A stretch of 6,636 nucleotides of DNA, from contig CANGSN010000178.1 in the NCBI GenBank assembly GCA_947455805.1, positions 1 to 6,636 on the forward strand. Direction: 5' to 3'. The notes beneath the pieces are model-generated. The model had not been told where the DNA came from, ran no database searches, and saw only the letters and a program-made list of their open reading frames with translations. Positions within the stretch are counted from its first letter, which is position 1; each line of letters begins with the position of its first letter. Below are positions 1-6,636 of this stretch, one piece after another. Position numbers and translations under genes: made by a program. The stretch is from Planctomycetota bacterium (GTDB taxonomy: Bacteria; Planctomycetota; UBA1135; UBA2386).

Positions 1-2297
1 CGGTTGCCGGTCCCCGGGCCGCCGCCAGGACCGCCAGCCGGCGCACCCTCGTCGCGACGTGCGTTGCGGTCGCCGCGGGGACGGCGGCGCCCTTGCTGTT
101 GGTCGAGGCGCTCGCCGATCGTCGGCGCGCGGCCCTCCTGCAGGTGCCGCGGCTTGTGCATCGTCAGCGAGATCTTGCCTTGCTGCTGGTCGACGTTGAG
201 CACCCAGACGCTGACCACCTCGCCGACGCGCAGCATCTGCTGGCTGTCGCGCAGGCGGTGGCCCGGGATCTGCGAGATGTGCGCGAGGCCGTCCTGGCCG
301 ATGCCGAGGTCGATGAACGCCCCGAACTCGGTCAGGCTGGCGACGCGACCATGCAGTTCGCGGTCGGTGCGCAGGTCGGCGATCGTGTGCACGCCTTCGT
401 TGGTGGTGGCGACCAGTTCGCCGCGCGACTCCTCCTTGGCGCGCTGCAGCTGCTGCAGCACGGTCACCACGCGCTGGCGCGAACGCTCCGGCGTGACGAA
501 CTCGTCGGCGCCGACATCGCGCAGGTTCGCACCGAGCAACTCGTTCGCGGCGACGCCCTTCTTGCTGGCCAGGGCCTCCACCAGCGGGTAGTCCTCGGGG
601 TGCATCGGCGTGGCGTCCAGCGGCTCGCTGCCGCCGACGATGCGCAAGAAACCGGCGATGTTGCGCACGACGCGCGGGTCGAGGCCCGGGGCCTCGGCGA
701 GTGCCGCGCGCGTCGGGTAGCCGCCGATCTTGCGGCGGTGGTCGAGGATCGCCTTGGCGCGCTCGTGGTCGAGGCCCGGCAACTGCTGCAGGATGCCGAG
801 CGAGACGGTGTTCAGGTCGAGGCCGACCTGGGCGAGGCACGACGAGGCGATCGCCGCCAATTCGCGCTGCAGCATGCCCTGGTGCACGTCGTCGAGCGTC
901 TGGCCGAGACCGAGCGTGCGGCTGTCCATGCGGATCAGCTCGAGCAACGGATCCTGCAGTCGCCGGCCCAACGAGATCGCCGTGCGAACGCCCACTTCGA
1001 CGCCGGGCACGGCCTTCTTGCCGTCGGTGCTGGTGGCGAAGATCGTCGACGCAGCTTCGTCGACGGCGACGACCATCGGCAGCTTGACCTCGCCGAGCGC
1101 CTGACGCAGCTCGGCGACGACGCGTTCGCTGCCGGCCTGGCGCCGGCCGTGCGGCAGCGCGATGGCTGCCGGCTGCTCGGTCTTGACGATCTCGACCAGC
1201 CAGGCCATCGCACCCTGCTTCTGTTCGTCGTTCTCGGTCGGCAGCGACTTGTGCTGCGCGATCGAGCCGTCCTCGGCGAGCAATGCGGCCCAGACGACCT
1301 TGCTGCTGGTGCGCAGCGCCAGCACCTTCTTGTGCCCGAGCGGCGGCGCCAGCAGCTGCGAACGCAGGTTGCGCGCATAGGTGCGAACGGCCTCGCGGTC
1401 GGCCTTCTCCTTCAGGCGACGGCGCACGTCCTTGCCGCAGAACTCCTGCAGCTGCATCGCCGCGTGGTCGAAGACGAGGCCGTAGAACTCGGCCAGCGGC
1501 GAATCGACGGCGACGTCGGCGGTGTGGATCTCGCGCAGCAGTTCGCGGTGGCGACCTTCCGGCAGGACCAGCTCGAGGCTCAGGATGCCCTCGCGCTCGG
1601 CGCGGCGCAGCGCCAGCATGCGGCCGGTCGGGATGCGGTGGATCGGCTCGGCGAAGTCGAACAGGTCCTTGTAGCGCGACGACGCGGCCGAGCCCGACTG
1701 GTCGGGGTTGACGACGCGCGCGCGCAGGATGCCGCGGCGCAGTTCGTCGCGGAAGCGAGCGCGCGTGGTGGCGTCGTGCACGATGCGATCCGACAGGATG
1801 TGCAGGGCGCCTTCGAGCACCGCTTCCGGCGTGCTGAGGCCCTTGTCCGGTGCGATGTAGGCGGCGGCGATGTCCTGCAGCGACTGGTCGCCGAGCTGGC
1901 GGTGTTGCAGCGCCATGGCCAGCGGCAGCAGGCCCTTCTCCTCCATCTGCATCGCGAGGCTGCGGCGGCGCGGGCGCATCGACTGGTAGAGGTCGTCGAC
2001 CAGGTCCTGGTCGACGGTGTCGGCGAGCAGGCGCTCGAGCTCCGGCGTGCGGCGGCCGCGTTCCTCCGCCTGCTGCAGGATCGCCTGCTTGCGCTGCTCG
2101 AGTTCGTTCAGCGTGTGCAGCCGTTCTTCGATCGCGTGCAGCCGATCCTCGAACAGGTTGCCGACGACGTCGCGCCGGTAGCGCGCGAGGTAAGCAGGGG
2201 TCGCCTGGTCCTCGAGCAGTGCCACCGCGGCGGCGATGTGGTCGGGAGGGCTGTCGAACTCGGCACAGAGACGATCGAGGGTGGCTTGCGATGCCAT
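1..2297 (-). CDS. tex: Tex-like S1 RNA-binding transcription accessory protein (3' end cut by window edge)
   Basis: Reading from the ATG at 2297 down to base 3 gives 765 residues with no stop, close to the usual Tex length (about 770-790), so little is missing. Domains in order: a helical Tex N-terminal region (ARYRRD at 38-43, DDLYQSMRPRRR at 101-112); a YqgF/RNase H-like region at about 321-430, followed by a well-kept AISLGRRLQDPLLEL stretch; tandem helix-hairpin-helix at about 490-550 (LPGL, then GFLRI); and an S1 domain at about 645-717 (FGAFIDLG, then QDGLAHISQI). A basic Arg/Gly/Pro tail follows. Tex proteins are cytoplasmic nucleic-acid-binding factors, homologous to eukaryotic Spt6, that influence transcription. 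Several signature motifs differ from typical Tex (see findings), so it may be a divergent Tex or a Tex paralogue. No Shine-Dalgarno is visible; an in-frame GTG at 2339 is a less likely start. The gene is transcribed divergently from the glycosyltransferase gene. Confidence 0.88.
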   Translation of the reverse strand, partial: MASQATLDRLCAEFDSPPDHIAAAVALLEDQATPAYLARYRRDVVGNLFEDRLHAIEERLHTLNELEQRKQAILQQAEERGRRTPELERLLADTVDQDLVDDLYQSMRPRRRSLAMQMEEKGLLPLAMALQHRQLGDQSLQDIAAAYIAPDKGLSTPEAVLEGALHILSDRIVHDATTRARFRDELRRGILRARVVNPDQSGSAASSRYKDLFDFAEPIHRIPTGRMLALRRAEREGILSLELVLPEGRHRELLREIHTADVAVDSPLAEFYGLVFDHAAMQLQEFCGKDVRRRLKEKADREAVRTYARNLRSQLLAPPLGHKKVLALRTSSKVVWAALLAEDGSIAQHKSLPTENDEQKQGAMAWLVEIVKTEQPAAIALPHGRRQAGSERVVAELRQALGEVKLPMVVAVDEAASTIFATSTDGKKAVPGVEVGVRTAISLGRRLQDPLLELIRMDSRTLGLGQTLDDVHQGMLQRELAAIASSCLAQVGLDLNTVSLGILQQLPGLDHERAKAILDHRRKIGGYPTRAALAEAPGLDPRVVRNIAGFLRIVGGSEPLDATPMHPEDYPLVEALASKKGVAANELLGANLRDVGADEFVTPERSRQRVVTVLQQLQRAKEESRGELVATTNEGVHTIADLRTDRELHGRVASLTEFGAFIDLGIGQDGLAHISQIPGHRLRDSQQMLRVGEVVSVWVLNVDQQQGKISLTMHKPRHLQEGRAPTIGERLDQQQGRRRPRGDRNARRDEGAPAGGPGGGPGTGN

Positions 2298-2443
2298 GTC
2301 GTTGTTGGCGCGGCGTGGGCGCGGTGGAGGGGCGAACACGATAGCACGGCCTTGCCGGCCCGCCAGCGGCGAGCGGCGCCGACGTTGTTGCCCGCGATGC
2401 GTTCGCCTCGCAAGATCGCCGCCCCGCGCGGCGGGCCCACCCG
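2298..2443. promoter_or_regulatory. divergent intergenic region between tex-like and waaF-like genes
   Basis: These 146 bases separate two divergent start codons, so they should hold promoters for both genes. I see no convincing sigma-70 boxes. The best leftward -10-like hexamer is TATCGT (minus strand, 2343 to 2338), but its partner at the expected -35 spacing is poor. No clear operator palindrome or Shine-Dalgarno sequence is visible. The promoter role is inferred from gene orientation only. Confidence 0.35.
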
Positions 2444-3526
2444 ATGACACGCACCGTCGACCTCTCCCGGATCCGCCGCATCTGGCTGCGCACCCCGAAC
2501 TGGCTCGGCGACTTCGTCATGGCCACCGCGGCCTTCGCGCGCATCCGGGCCGCGTTCCCGCAGGCCCACATCACCGCCGGCATGCGGCCCTACCTGCGGC
2601 CGCTGGCGGGGTCGGAGTTCTTCGACGAGATCGTGCCGACGCCGAAGGCGAAGGGCCTCGGCGACCTGCTGCGCCAGGTGCGCACCATGCGCGGTTCCGC
2701 CTACGACCTCGCCATCGTGCTGCCCAACTCGCTGGCGACCGGCATCGTGCCGTTCCTCGCCCGCGTGCCGCTGCGCCTGGGCTACAAGCAGGGGCGGCCG
2801 GGCATCATGAACCTCGGTCTGTCGGCGCAGGTCCGTCGCCGCTGGTGGCAGAAGCGCGAAGGGCCGCGCCGCTACCCGATGCCGATGCCGCAGTACTACG
2901 AAGAACTGCTCGACGTGCTCGGCCTGCCGCCAGTGGACCGTCATCCGCAGCTGCGCGTCGATCCGGCCGACGACGCCTGGGTCGCCGAGCACCTGCGCTC
3001 GCTCGGCATCGCCGACGGCGAACCGCTGCTGCTGCTGGTGGTCGGCGCCAACTTCGGCGCCAGCAAGCTGTGGCCGCCGGAGCGGTTCTCCGAGCTCGCG
3101 CGCACGATGCAGCAGCAGCACGGCATGCGCGCGCTGGTGATGGTGGGGCCGTCGGAGGTCGAACTCGGCGAACGCATCGCCCGCGACGGCGGTGCCATCG
3201 CGCTCAGCCAGCCGGTGCTGCCGCTCGACAAGCTGAAGGCGCTGGTGCGCCGCGGCACGCTGATGGTCACCGGCGACACCGGGCCGCGGCACCTGGCGGT
3301 TGCCTTCGATCGCCCGGTGGTCTGCCTGATCGGGCCGAACGACCCGAACTACACGAACTACTGCCTCGAGCGCACCACGCTGATCCGCAAGGACCTGCCG
3401 TGTTCGCCGTGCCAGCGCAAGGTCTGCCCGCTCGGCCACCATCGCTGCATGCGCGACATCACCGTCGCCGAGGTCGAGGCCGCCGGCATCGACTTGCTGC
3501 GCCGCACGACCGGCTGGCCGCGGTAG
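2444..3526 (+). CDS. waaF: glycosyltransferase family 9, lipopolysaccharide heptosyltransferase II (WaaF-like)
   Basis: This 360-residue protein has the length and motifs of GT9 heptosyltransferases, which transfer a heptose from an ADP-activated donor onto the inner core of LPS on the cytoplasmic face of the inner membrane. The N-terminal acceptor-side motif is PNWLGD at 18-23, followed by VMATAAF. VLPNS and a RVPLRLGY segment are typical of WaaF. The donor-binding half has GANFGASKLWPPERF at 201-215 and TGDTGPRHLAVA at 276-287, then VCLIGPNDP. A four-cysteine motif near the C-terminus (C320, C323, C328, C335, within CSPCQRKVCPLGHHRCM) leads into DITV and resembles WaaF-type members. There is no signal peptide or membrane segment, as expected. 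The ATG at 2444 places PNWLGD near the N-terminus as usual; the upstream sequence shows no strong ribosome-binding site. Family assignment is firm; the exact sugar and acceptor are inferred. No other LPS genes are visible nearby. Confidence 0.9.
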   Translation: MTRTVDLSRIRRIWLRTPNWLGDFVMATAAFARIRAAFPQAHITAGMRPYLRPLAGSEFFDEIVPTPKAKGLGDLLRQVRTMRGSAYDLAIVLPNSLATGIVPFLARVPLRLGYKQGRPGIMNLGLSAQVRRRWWQKREGPRRYPMPMPQYYEELLDVLGLPPVDRHPQLRVDPADDAWVAEHLRSLGIADGEPLLLLVVGANFGASKLWPPERFSELARTMQQQHGMRALVMVGPSEVELGERIARDGGAIALSQPVLPLDKLKALVRRGTLMVTGDTGPRHLAVAFDRPVVCLIGPNDPNYTNYCLERTTLIRKDLPCSPCQRKVCPLGHHRCMRDITVAEVEAAGIDLLRRTTGWPR

Positions 3527-3628
3527 CATGCGCGCCGCCGCCCGCCCCCGCGGCCCGACCCGGCGCCACAACCGGCAACGCCCAGCGGCGGTTACGAGCG
3601 AGCGTCCGCGCACTATCGGTTCCTCCGC
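3527..3628. other. intergenic region upstream of the sigma-54 activator gene
   Basis: This is 102 bases of very C/G-rich sequence between the glycosyltransferase stop and the activator start. It may hold the promoter of the activator-kinase unit, but I find no convincing -35/-10 or -24/-12 elements. The bases just before the start read GGTTCCTCCGC, which is not a Shine-Dalgarno sequence. The glycosyltransferase and the activator pair could be one transcript or two. Confidence 0.3.
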
Positions 3629-5632
<2,004 letters not shown>

Positions 5633-5637
5633 CGGCG

Positions 5638-6636
5638 ATGACCTTCGCGCAGCCGTTCAAGGACTACGAGATCCTCGACCGCGTCGGAGCCGGTGCCATG
5701 GGCACCGTGTTCAAGGCGCGGCACAAGCGGCTCAACCGCATCGTCGCGCTGAAGGTGCTGAAGCCGTCGCTGGCGCGCGACACGCGCTACGTCGACCGGC
5801 TGCGCCGCGAGGCGCGCATCGTCGCCTCGCTGAGCCACCCGCACATCGTCACCGGCTACGACCTCGGCGAGGAGGGCGGCTACCACTACTTCGTCATGGA
5901 GTTCGTCGAGGGCAAGTCGCTGCGCGGCCTGCTCGTCGAGTGGGGGATGTTCGCCGAGGAATACGTGCGCCGCGTCGCCCGGCAGGTGGCGATGGCGCTC
6001 GACCACGCCTACCAGCGCGGCGTCATCCACCGCGACATCAAGCCCGGCAACATCCTGATCGACGAAGCCGGCAGCGTGAAGCTGACCGACATGGGCCTCG
6101 CCAAGGGCCCGGCCGACCTGACGCTGACGCGCGACGGCGCCACCGTCGGCACGCCGATGTACATCTCGCCGGAGCAGGCGCGCAACCCGCACGACGTCGA
6201 CGTGCGCAGCGACCTCTACTCGCTCGGGGCCACGCTCTACCACATGGCCACCGGCACGCCGCCGTTCAAGGGCGACACGATGGCGACGTTGATCACCAAC
6301 GTGCTCAACCAGACGCCGGTGCCACCCGACGAGGTGAACCCGGCGCTGTCCGAAGGCATGGCGCTGGTGATCCGCAAGCTGTTGGCGAAGGACCTGCAGA
6401 TCCGCTACCAGACGCCCCGCGAACTGCTCGACGACCTCGATCGCATCGACCGCGCGCAGCGCCCGGACGTCGACGAAGCGAAGCTGTCGCGCCTCGGGCC
6501 GGAGCCGCGCTGGTGGCTGCGCAGCCTGCTGGCGGTCGGGGTCTGCGCGATGCTCGGTGGCGCCTGGTGGCTCGGGGCGCAGATGCGCGCGGACGTGCCG
6601 ATGGCGCCCACGCCGGCCGAGTTCCTGGTGCGCCTC
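5638..6636 (+). CDS. Hanks-type (PknB-like) Ser/Thr protein kinase, membrane-anchored (3' end cut by window edge)
   Basis: The ATG at 5638 opens a frame that runs 333 residues to the window edge without a stop. The kinase domain spans about 10-275: glycine loop GAGAMG at 17-22, ATP-binding K39 in VALKVLK, helix-C E58, catalytic HRDIKPGN at 131-138 (D133, K135, N138), metal-binding D151, an activation segment rich in Thr (T162, T164, T169, T172), SPE at 177-179 in place of APE, and D192. All catalytic residues are present, so it should be active. The DFG motif reads DMG (151-153). A hydrophobic segment at about 293-314, flanked by W-W and R, is a likely membrane span, giving a cytoplasmic kinase with a C-terminal part across the membrane that is mostly outside the window. 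The 5-base gap after the activator stop, with no Shine-Dalgarno, suggests translational coupling. Its substrate is not shown; the neighbouring FHA protein is the obvious candidate partner. Confidence 0.95.
   Translation, partial: MTFAQPFKDYEILDRVGAGAMGTVFKARHKRLNRIVALKVLKPSLARDTRYVDRLRREARIVASLSHPHIVTGYDLGEEGGYHYFVMEFVEGKSLRGLLVEWGMFAEEYVRRVARQVAMALDHAYQRGVIHRDIKPGNILIDEAGSVKLTDMGLAKGPADLTLTRDGATVGTPMYISPEQARNPHDVDVRSDLYSLGATLYHMATGTPPFKGDTMATLITNVLNQTPVPPDEVNPALSEGMALVIRKLLAKDLQIRYQTPRELLDDLDRIDRAQRPDVDEAKLSRLGPEPRWWLRSLLAVGVCAMLGGAWWLGAQMRADVPMAPTPAEFLVRL

Noticed and set aside
2342..2355. A sigma-54 promoter look-alike, TAGCACG then TTGC, upstream of the glycosyltransferase gene.
   Set aside because: The spacing between the -24 and -12 elements is one base short (three instead of four between the blocks) and the GG is AG. 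Spacing is strict for sigma-54 promoters.
93..2447. A 784-codon plus-strand open frame opposite the tex-like gene.
   Set aside because: It mirrors the codon structure of the tex-like gene, whose minus-strand product has clear S1, HhH and Tex motifs. The plus-strand translation is repetitive, with no domain.
3516..3555. An inverted repeat, GGCCGCGG at 3516-3523 and CCGCGGCC at 3548-3555, spanning the glycosyltransferase stop codon, as a possible terminator.
   Set aside because: The 8-base stem has a 24-base loop, no T-run follows, and such pairs arise easily by chance at this GC content.

Overview
A compact, very GC-rich (by eye about 70% G+C) bacterial chromosomal segment with no sign of mobile DNA, RNA genes, CRISPR or long repeats. 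Four protein genes fill almost all of it. A Tex-like RNA-binding protein gene runs leftward off the left edge. Three genes run rightward: a family 9 glycosyltransferase of the heptosyltransferase II (WaaF) type, an FHA-GAF-AAA+-Fis sigma-54 activator, and a Hanks-type Ser/Thr kinase that runs off the right edge.

The mix of an LPS-type heptosyltransferase (a Gram-negative envelope), an FHA-bearing sigma-54 activator and a membrane Ser/Thr kinase suggests Planctomycetota or Myxococcota. None of the four starts has a clear Shine-Dalgarno sequence, which leans slightly toward Planctomycetota. This placement is inference; no marker gene settles it.

Layout: 1-2297 (minus) tex-like, missing its 3' end; 2298-2443 divergent intergenic region; 2444-3526 (plus) waaF-like; 3527-3628 short intergenic region; 3629-5632 (plus) sigma-54 activator; 5638-6636 (plus) Ser/Thr kinase, missing its 3' end. 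The last two genes are 5 bases apart and almost certainly co-transcribed.

The most interesting unit is the activator/kinase pair. The activator has no two-component receiver domain; it has a phosphothreonine-reading FHA domain and a ligand-type GAF domain instead. The kinase beside it would supply phosphothreonine. This suggests a membrane kinase signalling to sigma-54 transcription through FHA recognition. The parts are known families; the link between them is a hypothesis. The second notable point is that the Tex homologue has lost several signature motifs of its YqgF-like and N-terminal domains while keeping its HhH and S1 domains.
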